Shown here: piece after piece, positions 43,493 through 53,579 of the stretch
Layout of the letters: the number at the start of each line of letters is the position of its first letter
Numbering within the stretch: position 1 is the stretch's first letter
Program-made: the position numbers and the translations under genes
The notes under the pieces: generated by a model
The model's input: only the letters and a program-made list of their open reading frames with translations
Database searches by the model: none
Told to the model about the DNA's origin: nothing
NCBI RefSeq assembly: GCF_000012885.1
Contig: NC_007498.2
Span: forward strand, 3,380,001 to 3,444,000
Length of the DNA stretch: 64,000 bases
DNA from: Syntrophotalea carbinolica DSM 2380
GTDB lineage: Bacteria > Desulfobacterota > Desulfuromonadia > Desulfuromonadales > Syntrophotaleaceae
Direction of reading: 5' to 3'

Positions 43493-43649
43493 GACTTCGC
43501 CTCCGACAACCTACGGGCATCAACTTGGCTCAGCTATATTATCCCCCCCTCCACAGCTTGGCTGAAAAGAGGGCTTTGCTTTTACCTTGCTTGGTCGTGT
43601 GTTAAGATTTATTAAACATTGTGAACAAGGGTTTGTAGAAAGGAAGGCC

Positions 43650-43865
43650 ATGGAAACATCGACACCCTGCAATCCGAAGATATCACCCATATGGGCCATA
43701 GTGGTCATTGCGAGCCTATTCGGGTTCGCTTGGTTAATGTCCGGGGCTCAGCCACTCGCCCGTAAGATACTTTGGCTCCTGGCCCTTTTCGGTTTTGCCG
43801 GACTGGGAATCAAAACCCTGTCTCTTCTGGCAGCGTTTATCATCCGGCCTTTTTTGCGACGCTAA
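43650..43865 (+). CDS. Tiny two-helix membrane protein A
   Basis: 71 residues, with a GGAAGG ribosome-binding site ahead of the ATG. Two membrane segments (SPIWAIVVIASLFGFAWLM and KILWLLALFGFAGLGI, then SLLAAFIIRPFL) separated by a short basic loop. No motif suggests an enzyme. It is one of the few plus-strand genes in the transposon, lies directly next to a second small membrane protein, and runs opposite to the neighbouring transposase and tns genes. The pair could be a toxin, effector or anchor, but this is inference. Confidence 0.55.
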   Translation: METSTPCNPKISPIWAIVVIASLFGFAWLMSGAQPLARKILWLLALFGFAGLGIKTLSLLAAFIIRPFLRR

Positions 43866-43887
43866 CCTTTTCCCCCAGGTTGTAGAT

Positions 43888-44100
43888 ATGAACTTGTCCC
43901 TCAAAAAACCAGCATGGCCTACGTTGCTGTCAATGTCGATCTGCGGTGGGCTATCGGCCTGGCTGACCCTCGATGAAAAAAGTGCTTCTGCAATTTTCGG
44001 CTTCATCGGTCCCATTGTCGGAGCGGTGCTGGTTATTACTCTTTTTGCTATTCTGATTGTCGGTATTTTAGCTTATCTGGTTAGCCTGTCTCGCCCCTGA
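43888..44100 (+). CDS. Tiny two-helix membrane protein B
   Basis: 70 residues. Two hydrophobic segments, LLSMSICGGLSAWLTL and IGPIVGAVLVITLFAILIVG, with a short acidic loop. The start is the ATG at 43888; the frame is open further upstream within gene A. It follows gene A by 22 bp, so the two are probably one transcript and perhaps one complex. Family unknown. Confidence 0.55.
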   Translation: MNLSLKKPAWPTLLSMSICGGLSAWLTLDEKSASAIFGFIGPIVGAVLVITLFAILIVGILAYLVSLSRP

Positions 44101-44370
44101 ATATACAATAAAGGGAAGCCACATAGCGTCCCTAAGCTGTTTGATATTTTTCATGCCCACATGATTTTCAAATCTTTCAGACCAATTTCAGCCTGCATAA
44201 AGGAACCAGAAACTCCACTTATTGCCTCGATCACGGTAGCATACCGTTCACCACATGCCTCCCTTGTCTGTCTCCTGTAAAAGATCTTATGTTTCTTTAG
44301 AGCTTTATAAGAAGGCGGGTAGTTCGAGATAAAGGGTTATGGGCGGGAATTTCCCCTTCCTGCTAAGAAT
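44101..44370. other. Intergenic region downstream of tnsC, with one TnsB-site-like sequence
   Basis: 270 bp without a gene. GTTTGATATTTTT at 44139-44151 is identical over 13 bases to part of left-end sites 2 and 3. No terminal TGT or second site accompanies it. Confidence 0.4.
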
Positions 44371-45963
44371 TTACAAGTATGCCGTCAGATCAATTATGAC
44401 TCCACTGCGTTTGAAATTCTGATAACTCACCTGAGGATCATCATCTCGCATCAAACGGAGGTCATTATCCAGATAAACGGGCTTCAAGGGCGCAGCTTTC
44501 TGTCGGACAGGCTTTGCGGGTTCGGTCCGTGGCTCCGTTTTTTCTTGCAAATTTCTTACATGAGACACCAGCCCAAACAGGTCTTCATCCGGCTTCTCTT
44601 CAATCGCCTGTTCTGCAACAACTGGCGCGATATCCTGCCCAAGTCCCATCTGCTCAAGCAGATCAATCAACCTGGCGAGTTTAGTCTCGGGCACTTTCTT
44701 TTCAGTGGCCTCTGGCATCGGAATATCGGGGGCATGCGATCCCAGCATCCTGATGGATTCGGTGGGCAAATCGAGGTCCGCATACTGAAGGATTTTCTCC
44801 TTGCGACCGCTTCGCAGGGCATTGATCATCGGGTGAATGATCGAAAGCTCCTCATTATACACTTTGGTCACCAGAGAACGGTCAATCACTTCTCTGCCGG
44901 CCATGACTGCGCGCGCCTGACAAAGATAGAAAAGTGCCACCGCTATATGGGCAATCCCCTGGGTATATTCCCAGAACAGATCACTCATTGGGCATGTCAG
45001 CGGCGTCGGGGATTTGAACCATTGCAGCTTCCACATGCGCTTGATGAACCGCTCCCACTCACCGTCTGGTCCATCACCACTTTCGGCCCGCACAAAACGG
45101 CTCCAGTTCAAGCTGCCAAACTGAACTGCACGCCGGGCGGAGCGCATCGTGGGCAAAAATAGCTCCAGCGCCTTAGGAGTACCGATAAAAAGCACCGGCA
45201 CCTTGATAACATTAGCAAGTGTCACGAAGAAGTTAAGCATCTTGCCTGAGCCACCGGAGCGTGACTTTTCCAAATGCTGTATTTCATCGATTACGAGTAA
45301 GCCAACCGAATGAAGAGCAGCCACCCTTGCGATGTCACCCAGCATGGATTCTGCCGAGGATCTGGCTTTGACATAGAGCTGTTGGTAATCGGTACCCAAC
45401 GCATCATCGACAGCACGAAAGAAGTTGGTGCACAAGTTTCTCACTGAGCCATCATGCGGGCATTCAACTTTCAGCCAAACTAGTTGGGTATGCTGATACT
45501 CAGGATGGTAAATCGCTTGCCAGTATCCCTTCAAAATAGCTTCTACCGCTGTAGACTTGCCGGTACCCGAGCAGCCAATAACTGAACTTACCAATGCTTC
45601 ATTGCCGGCATTGCGGGCTACAACCTGAAAGTCAGTTCCACTTGCTACATCCAGATTCCGCTGATAGCACCGATCAGCAATATTACGACTGAGATAACCC
45701 CGCCTGAGCATGCCTGAAATCATCTGCTCCAGCTGCAGATGAGATTTGGTCGGATAGAGAAATTGATCCAATATGCGCATCATTGCATGGCGACGGATAT
45801 GTCCCGGAAGATTTTTTTCCGCCTCTGCGACCACTGGGTAACGGTTCAGCATCCTGGCGGTATCCTGTGGGGAGTTGATCGGAGGCAACGCATTTATCAG
45901 TGGGTGTCCGCTGTACTCCTTAATCTCTGCTTCTATGTACTGCGCAACGGGGAGCTTAATCAT
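44371..45963 (-). CDS. tnsC: Tn7 transposition regulator TnsC (AAA+ ATPase)
   Basis: 530 residues from the ATG at 45963, chosen for a GGAGG site 6 bp ahead; the frame begins slightly earlier. AAA+ motifs: Walker A VIGCSGTGKSTAVEAIL (about residue 133) and Walker B GLLVIDEIQHLEKS (about residue 228). The C-terminal 150 residues are poorly conserved and charged. TnsC polymerises on target DNA marked by TnsD or TnsE, and activates TnsAB. It overlaps tnsB by 8 bp. The length is close to Tn7 TnsC (555). Confidence 0.93.
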   Translation of the reverse strand: MIKLPVAQYIEAEIKEYSGHPLINALPPINSPQDTARMLNRYPVVAEAEKNLPGHIRRHAMMRILDQFLYPTKSHLQLEQMISGMLRRGYLSRNIADRCYQRNLDVASGTDFQVVARNAGNEALVSSVIGCSGTGKSTAVEAILKGYWQAIYHPEYQHTQLVWLKVECPHDGSVRNLCTNFFRAVDDALGTDYQQLYVKARSSAESMLGDIARVAALHSVGLLVIDEIQHLEKSRSGGSGKMLNFFVTLANVIKVPVLFIGTPKALELFLPTMRSARRAVQFGSLNWSRFVRAESGDGPDGEWERFIKRMWKLQWFKSPTPLTCPMSDLFWEYTQGIAHIAVALFYLCQARAVMAGREVIDRSLVTKVYNEELSIIHPMINALRSGRKEKILQYADLDLPTESIRMLGSHAPDIPMPEATEKKVPETKLARLIDLLEQMGLGQDIAPVVAEQAIEEKPDEDLFGLVSHVRNLQEKTEPRTEPAKPVRQKAAPLKPVYLDNDLRLMRDDDPQVSYQNFKRSGVIIDLTAYL

Positions 45964-48037
45964 CAGCATCCTCCAGGAAAGCATCCAAGTCCGGATAATC
46001 CAGATTAGTAGATCTTTTCCCGCCTACAGGTCTGAGTTCAACAACCTCTGTCGATTTTTTTGGTTTTTCTGACGCACGTTTTGTTTTAACTCTGGCCCGA
46101 TCGCGTTCTGATTCTTTTTCGAGACGGCGATTTTCACGTATCCCTCGCAGACGCTCAGAGGCAGGGGCCTCCATCCTACCTTTCTTCTTCGCTCGTTCCC
46201 GAGAAACAAGTTGCTCTATTTCTTCCTGCAGATCCGGAGCGCCAAAAGCCTCGGACTGCTTGGCTTTGCCCTCGGTTTTTCGCATCGCCTTTAGCAAACC
46301 GGCGGCCTCAACAAAACTCATATCCCGGAAGCGACGACTACGGTCTGACAATTCGCATACCCAGTAGGTTTCGAAGTTGTTATCAGGCCTCAGATAGACT
46401 TTATTGATTCGTCGTGGATCGAAGGCAATTTCAACCTTGGAGGGGCGATTTTGACGGATACGGTCGAACCAACCGGCTTTCAAAGCTTCCTGACAAGTAT
46501 ACTTTAACCCTTTGAAACCGATACCAACCTCGGACACGGTGCCGTATTCACAGGGAAGCAGGTTGATTCTCACCAGATCTTCATCGCAGGGTTTGAGCTT
46601 TCCTGTGCGATTTCGGATTCCCCAGTTCCACAATTCAAGGGGAACTGCCGGCAGTTCCTCTGGCATATCAGGCGCAAAATCGTAGCCATCAATCACATGC
46701 CTTGTATTGTGGTTAATAACCAGTTTGATAATAAGTTCGGTGAATGCGTCCAGACTCAGTTCGGCATCCAGTTCATAACGACGCCCAATCCTTTTCTTGC
46801 CGTTGACTGGCTCCACGATGCCGCCCACATAAGGGCGAAATTGTGCTTGAACCGTGTTAAATGCCCTCTCGCAGATTGCTTTATCATCTCCACGATAGGC
46901 TCTGGCATTGCTAAGCTTGATTCCGAAGCGGTTAACCAGCACATCGGCCTGGCGATAGAGAAGTTCACCTCTATCCGCCATGATCCCAGCCGGGATGCCG
47001 ACACTGGGCCATTGTGATGCATCGATAGCGATCCCATAATCCCGGCAGAAATCGACCTTGTCTGTAAAGGCATTGGCGAGTGCTATCATCGCTGCTACCC
47101 AAGATGGATTTTCCAGACCGACATAAAGACCTACAACCATACGACTGAAAACATCTTTAACAAAATACACAACCGGTCGGCCAATAATGGCTTCAGGATC
47201 ATTGTTGGCCACCAGATAGAGATCGGCAATAGTTGCGTCGATCTCGTAACGGTCACCGGGGCCAAAATTCATATATCCGGAGGTACTGACCAGAGGACGC
47301 ATATCCTTGTCGTAGGTCCTTGACGGCGTCCGCTCTCTGAACACATCCCCATTGCTGTAGTTGGTCTGATAGAAGTAGCGGAATTGTGCCATCGTCGGAA
47401 TGCTGGTTTCATCGGCGTTTGGAAAACGTGCCTTAAAAAGGCCTACCGCTTTGTCCTTAGCTGCGGAGAGGCGGACTTTATCATTCACCAGAAAGAAACC
47501 CTCTACCGCCAACTTGAAGAGGTCCGCAATCTCGTTCGTAATGATCACACCAGAACCACGGGTCAGTCTGCGTTTGCGACCTGGTTTTTTTTTGATTTTT
47601 CGACGAGGGAGACCTTTGCCACCACAACGATGATAGTCGGGAGCAAGCGCATTCGGAGCCATTCCTCGCTGCCAATAACGGCGCAATTGCCTTGTCACGT
47701 AGAGGCGTGGCTTATCTATTTGCGTGAGTAACTCACTGATCAGTTGGTTACGTTCTTTTTTTTCAAAAAGCCGCCCATAGTCAGCCAACAACGGTGCTAT
47801 GGTGCTAAAAGCCTCGTCACGCCGGGCTTCTGCAACACTGCCTTCCTCAACACTCGGAAGCGGGTAAGGGTCGTCAATTGGTTTCAGGTTTGAATATTGG
47901 AACTCAGCTTCCGTCATGGGAAAAGGCCAAGCCTTCTCATCATCAACATCCACCAGCATGAGTATATCTATCATCTCCAGGACAACCCGGTACCGGCGAT
48001 CCGTATCGGGGCTCTGAAAAACCTGATTAAGAAGCAC
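45956..48037 (-). CDS. tnsB: Tn7 transposase TnsB (DDE)
   Basis: 693 residues from a GTG at 48037 that has an AGAGG site ahead and overlaps tnsA by 11 bp; a TTG at 48067 is also possible. Motifs: N-terminal DNA-binding region (about 1-250), then the DDE core YEIDATIADLYLV (first Asp), GIPAGIMADRGELL (second Asp) and DDKAICERAFNTVQAQF (Glu). The length fits Tn7 TnsB (702). TnsB binds the GTTTGATA sites at both ends and joins 3' ends to target. The basic C-terminal tail, as in Tn7, probably contacts TnsC. Confidence 0.95.
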   Translation of the reverse strand: MLLNQVFQSPDTDRRYRVVLEMIDILMLVDVDDEKAWPFPMTEAEFQYSNLKPIDDPYPLPSVEEGSVAEARRDEAFSTIAPLLADYGRLFEKKERNQLISELLTQIDKPRLYVTRQLRRYWQRGMAPNALAPDYHRCGGKGLPRRKIKKKPGRKRRLTRGSGVIITNEIADLFKLAVEGFFLVNDKVRLSAAKDKAVGLFKARFPNADETSIPTMAQFRYFYQTNYSNGDVFRERTPSRTYDKDMRPLVSTSGYMNFGPGDRYEIDATIADLYLVANNDPEAIIGRPVVYFVKDVFSRMVVGLYVGLENPSWVAAMIALANAFTDKVDFCRDYGIAIDASQWPSVGIPAGIMADRGELLYRQADVLVNRFGIKLSNARAYRGDDKAICERAFNTVQAQFRPYVGGIVEPVNGKKRIGRRYELDAELSLDAFTELIIKLVINHNTRHVIDGYDFAPDMPEELPAVPLELWNWGIRNRTGKLKPCDEDLVRINLLPCEYGTVSEVGIGFKGLKYTCQEALKAGWFDRIRQNRPSKVEIAFDPRRINKVYLRPDNNFETYWVCELSDRSRRFRDMSFVEAAGLLKAMRKTEGKAKQSEAFGAPDLQEEIEQLVSRERAKKKGRMEAPASERLRGIRENRRLEKESERDRARVKTKRASEKPKKSTEVVELRPVGGKRSTNLDYPDLDAFLEDADD

Positions 48038-48842
48038 TGCCCACCTCTCTTGAGAATCTCGATTCAATCATCTGGAGGTCTTTGCAATACCAGTCGTGAA
48101 AGGGTTTATCGAGCGAGACATGGATATAGTGATGGGCGACAGCATAGCGCAGCACACTCAGATGAAAACCCGGCTCGAGCTGGTACAGATCATCCAGTCT
48201 CCCGGATAAGCGCGATACATTGGTACATGGATGCTCCCTTATCCGAATAAAAAAATCTTCAATATCTGATTCTGACAGTTGATGTGCCCTTGGCGTCGCA
48301 ATATCTAAGTAAGGCCTGAGCCAGTTGAGATTTTCCCGATGTGCATCGGAGACTTCTCGCTCGGTAAACAGACGCCACTCAACGCCCTTGTCTTCCCAGA
48401 AGGTTTTCTCAATCTGAAGTTTATCGACAGTACGCTCATGACTCAGTTGGGATGCTGGTTTCACAGCCAACGCCAGCTGGGATTCGTCATCAAAATCGAT
48501 CAAAAGGTCTGTTGTGACAACCTTCAGATTTCCTTTCACCTGGGGATGCCGGATGCCTAACTGACGACAAATGTCCAAGGAATCATCAATGGGAAGGGGA
48601 TATTGTTCTCGGATATCAATGCAACGGGTACACCAATCGAATACAAGAAAAGCGCTAAGTTCGATCCCTGACAGAAGATGATGGACTCGACCAACTGTTG
48701 CGCTCGGAACCCGAATGCTTTCTCCGGTACTGCTCAATTCTTGTACCTGAATAAATGGCTCGTATTCCTTACCCGATCCATGACCCCGCGTTATGAGCCG
48801 TTTCCTATCCACAGGGTCTACTGGCTTGTTGGCGTCTGACAT
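48027..48842 (-). CDS. tnsA: Tn7 5'-strand endonuclease TnsA
   Basis: 271 residues, the same as Tn7 TnsA (273). The restriction-endonuclease-like active site is present as Glu79 (CIDIREQYPL), Asp112 (TDLLIDF) and Lys128 (LALAVKPAS). TnsA cuts the 5' ends so the element leaves its donor entirely (cut-and-paste). A winged-helix C-terminal part follows. It is the gene nearest the right end. The AGGAGGTG ribosome-binding site lies inside the stem of a hairpin (48846-48880). Confidence 0.93.
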   Translation of the reverse strand: MSDANKPVDPVDRKRLITRGHGSGKEYEPFIQVQELSSTGESIRVPSATVGRVHHLLSGIELSAFLVFDWCTRCIDIREQYPLPIDDSLDICRQLGIRHPQVKGNLKVVTTDLLIDFDDESQLALAVKPASQLSHERTVDKLQIEKTFWEDKGVEWRLFTEREVSDAHRENLNWLRPYLDIATPRAHQLSESDIEDFFIRIREHPCTNVSRLSGRLDDLYQLEPGFHLSVLRYAVAHHYIHVSLDKPFHDWYCKDLQMIESRFSREVGSAS

Positions 48843-48845
48843 AAA

Positions 48846-48880
48846 ACACCTCCTGATGCGCTAAGCATAGCAGGAGGTGT
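48846..48880 (-). promoter_or_regulatory. Hairpin that sequesters the tnsA ribosome-binding site
   Basis: On the minus strand ACACCTCCTG and CAGGAGGTGT form a perfect 10-bp stem, extended by a possible 4-bp ATGC/GCAT inner stem. The second arm contains the tnsA Shine-Dalgarno sequence, four bases before the ATG. Transcripts that enter from glmS would carry both arms and hide the site. On the plus strand the same hairpin followed by T6 resembles a terminator. Confidence 0.6.
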
Positions 48881-48885
48881 TTTTT

Positions 48886-48950
48886 TATCAAACTATTTTG
48901 TGATTTATCAAACTTTTTTATAAATTATCAAACTTTTTTATCCTCCGACA
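48886..48950. repeat. Tn7-like right end with three packed TnsB-binding-type sites
   Basis: Read inward from 48950, the end is TGTCGGAGGATAAAAAAG and contains three GTTTGATA-type cores on the minus strand (48926-48940, 48906-48919, 48886-48897), about 20 bp apart. Tight packing at the right and spacing at the left is the Tn7 arrangement. Confidence 0.88.
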
Positions 48951-48955
48951 ATTCA
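48951..48955. repeat. Target-site duplication, right copy (ATTCA)
   Basis: ATTCA directly outside the right terminal ACA, 19 bp beyond the glmS stop codon. Matches the copy at 23982-23986. Confidence 0.95.
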
Positions 48956-48974
48956 GGAAGAGCGAACATATACT

Positions 48975-50804
<1,830 letters not shown>

Positions 50805-50830
50805 GGCAGAGTCCTTTATCTTTTTTCAAA

Positions 50831-50858
50831 ACAAAAAGAGCCGGTCAGATGCCGACTC
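50831..50858 (-). terminator. Hairpin between glmU and glmS
   Basis: On the minus strand GAGTCGG (50852-50858) pairs with CCGGCTC (50838-50844), with one G-T pair, followed by TTTTTGTTTT. It may partly end glmU transcription ahead of glmS. Confidence 0.55.
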
Positions 50859-50867
50859 ATTTTTGCA

Positions 50868-52262
50868 TCAGTCTTTGTTCTTGCACTTGGGATCATGACG
50901 CAGACGCCAGTCCGCAACGACTCTCTGCTGACTACGCGACAAGGCCAGGGCATTGGGCGGCACATCCTTGGTGATGGTCGACCCAGCCCCGATCAGACTG
51001 TTGCGACCGATATGCACCGGCGCAACGAACTGGGTGTCGCTGCCGACAAACACATCATCCTCGATAACGGTCTTGTGCTTGTTGACCCCATCGTAATTGC
51101 AGGTAATGGTCCCGCACCCGATATTGACATTGGCCCCCAATTCGGCATCGCCGATATAGGTCAGATGACTGGCTTTGGAGCCAAGACCGATGTGGGCTTT
51201 TTTGGTTTCGACAAAATTGCCGATTTTATTATGACCGGCCAATACCGTGCCCGGTCGCAGATGCGCCATAGGTCCAATGGCGGTATCGCTGCCAACCCGG
51301 GAGCCTTCCAAAACAGAGCCCGGCTTGACATGTACGTTATCCGCCAACTGGCAATCACGGATGGTGACCTGCGCTTCGATGAGACAACCGCTGCCGATAC
51401 GCGTATCGCCGCCCAGGCAGACACCGGGATAGATGACCGAGTCGGGGCCGATCTCGACCTGCGGTTCGATATAGGTCTGCTCGGGATCGATAAAACTGAC
51501 ACCGGCGCGCATCAGATTTTCGTTGATGCGCCGCCGCATGAGCGCCGAGGCCTGGGCCAGTTGCACCCGATCGTTGATACCCATGGCTTCGTCGGCGTCT
51601 TCCAACACCACGGCACCGACCCGCCGGCCGGCGGCCCGTGCCGCGGCCAGTACATCGGTCAGGTAATATTCGCGCTGGGCATTATCACAGCCGACACCGC
51701 TCAAGGCCTCGAAGACAAAAGGTGCCTCGAAAGCATAGATGCCGGTATTGATTTCCCGTATCGTTTTTTGCTCGCTGGAAGCGTCTTTTTCTTCAACGAT
51801 GCCGAGCACCTCGTCGCCCTCGCGCAATATCCGGCCGTAGCCGAAAGGCTGGGACAGTTCGGCGGTCAATACGGTCACCGCCGCGCGCGTCTTTTCATGT
51901 TCGGCAATGAGTCGTTCCAGGGTTTCGTCACGCAGCAGCGGCACATCCCCGCAGAGCAACAACAGGGTTCCGGAAAACTCCTGCAATGCCTGGCGGGCAC
52001 ACAACAGAGCGTGACCGGTACCCAACTGTTCGGACTGAAGGGCAAAACTCACCGGATCTTCGGCCAGTTCCGCCTGAACGGCCTCGGCACCATGCCCGAC
52101 CACCAGCACCGTCGGCTGGCAACCATGTTTAAGAGCGCCGGCAACGGGAAAAGTTACCATCGGTTTCCCTGCAATCGGATGCAAAACCTTCGGCTGCTCC
52201 GATTTCATACGCGTGCCTTTTCCCGCGGCCAAAATCACAGCGGCAAGCTCATCATGCTTCAT
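50868..52262 (-). CDS. glmU: Bifunctional N-acetylglucosamine-1-phosphate uridylyltransferase / acetyltransferase GlmU
   Basis: 464 residues from the ATG at 52262, which has a GGGAGG site. The uridylyltransferase domain starts AAVILAAGKGTRMKS; it continues with LCGDVPLLRDETL and ends about residue 230. The left-handed beta-helix acetyltransferase domain follows, with hexapeptide repeats and GSDTQFVAPVHIGRNSLIGAGSTI near the C-terminus. It makes UDP-GlcNAc from glucosamine-1-phosphate. Paired with glmS in the common arrangement. Confidence 0.97.
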   Translation of the reverse strand: MKHDELAAVILAAGKGTRMKSEQPKVLHPIAGKPMVTFPVAGALKHGCQPTVLVVGHGAEAVQAELAEDPVSFALQSEQLGTGHALLCARQALQEFSGTLLLLCGDVPLLRDETLERLIAEHEKTRAAVTVLTAELSQPFGYGRILREGDEVLGIVEEKDASSEQKTIREINTGIYAFEAPFVFEALSGVGCDNAQREYYLTDVLAAARAAGRRVGAVVLEDADEAMGINDRVQLAQASALMRRRINENLMRAGVSFIDPEQTYIEPQVEIGPDSVIYPGVCLGGDTRIGSGCLIEAQVTIRDCQLADNVHVKPGSVLEGSRVGSDTAIGPMAHLRPGTVLAGHNKIGNFVETKKAHIGLGSKASHLTYIGDAELGANVNIGCGTITCNYDGVNKHKTVIEDDVFVGSDTQFVAPVHIGRNSLIGAGSTITKDVPPNALALSRSQQRVVADWRLRHDPKCKNKD

Positions 52263-52405
52263 TGATTTACCTCCCAAGAAAAAATCCGCGTTATTATCCG
52301 GTAAAGAAATGCCTGAGTCAAGAACAGCGGCCCGCCGTCTCTACGAAAAATCTTTGCTTTGGAGGAAGTTTACAAGTAGAATTAACACTCTGCAATGGAG
52401 GTCAT

Positions 52406-52939
52406 ATGGACGAAGGGAAAATCTTCCAGCAAAAACTCGATGATATCGCCGCTGAAATGCGCACCCTCGAAGTGCTTTACGAGCGGTATTTTTCCGGGGA
52501 AGAAAAACGGGAACCGCTCCAGCAGCGGGTTGCACTGGAAAAGAAAATCAGGAGACTCTCTACCCGGCGGATCATCAAAACCGATCATCGCTTCCGCTTT
52601 GAAACAATCTCCGGCCGCTATCATACCTACGCAACCCGCTGGAACCGCATCCAGCGTCTTATGGACGAAGGAAAATACCATCGTCACCTCGACACAGGCA
52701 GGTCAAAGACTCCGCATACATCGCACAGTGACAAAACAAACGAAGATCTGTACGCCAACCTGATGATGGCTCATAAAGAATGTAACCTGTCCACTCCCGC
52801 TCCCGACCGCAACCAGTTCAACGCCTTTCTGGAACGCCAGAAACAGCAGATTCAGGAACGTTTCGGCAAGCGCCAGGTAGAGTTTCGAGTCGTCATCGAA
52901 AACGGCAAACCCAAACTACGGGCCAAAGCCAAAAACTGA
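52406..52939 (+). CDS. Conserved protein resembling the MXAN_5187 C-terminal domain family
   Basis: 177 residues from the ATG at 52406, with a GGAGG site ahead. It is charged and helical: an N-terminal coiled-coil (KIFQQKLDDIAAEMRTLEVLYERY), a basic centre with RRIIKTDHRFRFETISGRYHTYATRWNRI in segments, then a C-terminal helix and strand (RQVEFRVVIENGKPKLRAKAK). The RFRFETI...RWNRI pattern recalls a family seen in Deltaproteobacteria; the name is from memory and tentative. It is transcribed away from glmU. Function unknown. Confidence 0.65.
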   Translation: MDEGKIFQQKLDDIAAEMRTLEVLYERYFSGEEKREPLQQRVALEKKIRRLSTRRIIKTDHRFRFETISGRYHTYATRWNRIQRLMDEGKYHRHLDTGRSKTPHTSHSDKTNEDLYANLMMAHKECNLSTPAPDRNQFNAFLERQKQQIQERFGKRQVEFRVVIENGKPKLRAKAKN

Positions 52940-52963
52940 CAGGGCAACCCTACCGAGAAAAGC

Positions 52964-53239
52964 TCACACGGCATCGCGAAGCCGTCGAATAAACCGGGCC
53001 CGTTCGGCAACCAGGGCCTTGATTTCCACCACCTCGGGCACCCGCCCGGAAATCCTCACCACATCATCCAAAATAAGCGCAGGAGTGACATACACCCGGT
53101 TGTCGATCAGCTTGCGTGGATCCTGATAAAGGTGCACTTCGGCATCGAGGCGCATCTGATCAAGAGCCTGGCGCACGTTGGACAACGTCGTGTAACAACG
53201 CCCGCCGCAATCCGGTTTACACAGGATATCGATACGCAT
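52964..53239 (-). CDS. Small thioredoxin-fold protein
   Basis: 91 residues. MRIDILCKPDCGGRCYTTLSNV places a CxxxCxxxC cluster at the first strand-helix junction, where thioredoxin-like proteins keep their redox cysteines. VTPALILDD later contains the cis-Pro-like strand of the fold. Small single-domain proteins of this kind are common in anaerobes as thiol-disulfide or metal-handling proteins. It converges on the gene at 52406-52939. The partner is unknown. Confidence 0.6.
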   Translation of the reverse strand: MRIDILCKPDCGGRCYTTLSNVRQALDQMRLDAEVHLYQDPRKLIDNRVYVTPALILDDVVRISGRVPEVVEIKALVAERARFIRRLRDAV

Positions 53240-53579
53240 AAAAGCCTCCTTCCTTACCCAGAGGTCTTATCCACCCGAACAATTATGACTTTACTGGTCA
53301 TATTACACCCAAACCGCATACCGTCCAAGCTTTTTCGTACATTCCCCGGTATTTTTCAGATCGTTACCAGCTAAGGTTTCATCGAAAAAAAAAAAGCCGT
53401 CCGGCCCCGATATGAAAACCTCTTGTTATAGTTTATACCTATTCGTCGAATTTTTCCCGTCAGCGCATGACACGCTGGCCCGGAGTCGCGCCATACGCAG
53501 GAGGCTCTCGAGACCACCGTCAGTCCGGTTTACGACTCGCCATCCATCCGGATAAAACCCCAGAGGATATAGACATTCT
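53240..53579. other. Intergenic region before the GGDEF/EAL gene
   Basis: 340 bp. It should hold divergent promoters. A long A-run (53388-53396) follows GTTTCATCG at 53373. No gene, riboswitch or repeat was recognised. Confidence 0.4.

Larger units (their letters stand above)
23987..48950. mobile_element. Complete Tn7-like transposon inserted at attTn7 downstream of glmS
   Basis: 24,964 bp bounded by inverted ends that both read TGTCGGAGGATAAAAA inward and flanked by ATTCA duplications. It encodes TnsA, TnsB, TnsC, TnsD/TniQ and TnsE. The right end, beside tnsA, faces the glmS 3' end, and the insertion lies about 22 bp past the glmS stop, the orientation and distance known for Tn7. Three TnsB-like sites are spaced out at the left end and tightly packed at the right, again as in Tn7. 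Cargo occupies two blocks: 24370-29935 (TIR/SLOG genes, viperin, unknown) and 33541-44100 (type I restriction-modification, IS630-like transposase, small membrane proteins). No CRISPR genes are present. Confidence 0.96.

Noticed and set aside
43500-43508. CCTCCGACA, identical to the outer bases of the transposon right end
   Set aside because: It lies at the start of the IS630-like transposase gene, has no GTTTGATA sites next to it and no duplication; nine bases can occur by chance.
23987-48950. CRISPR array or Cas genes expected in some Tn7-like elements
   Set aside because: No spaced direct repeats and no Cas-like protein; TnsD and TnsE supply targeting.
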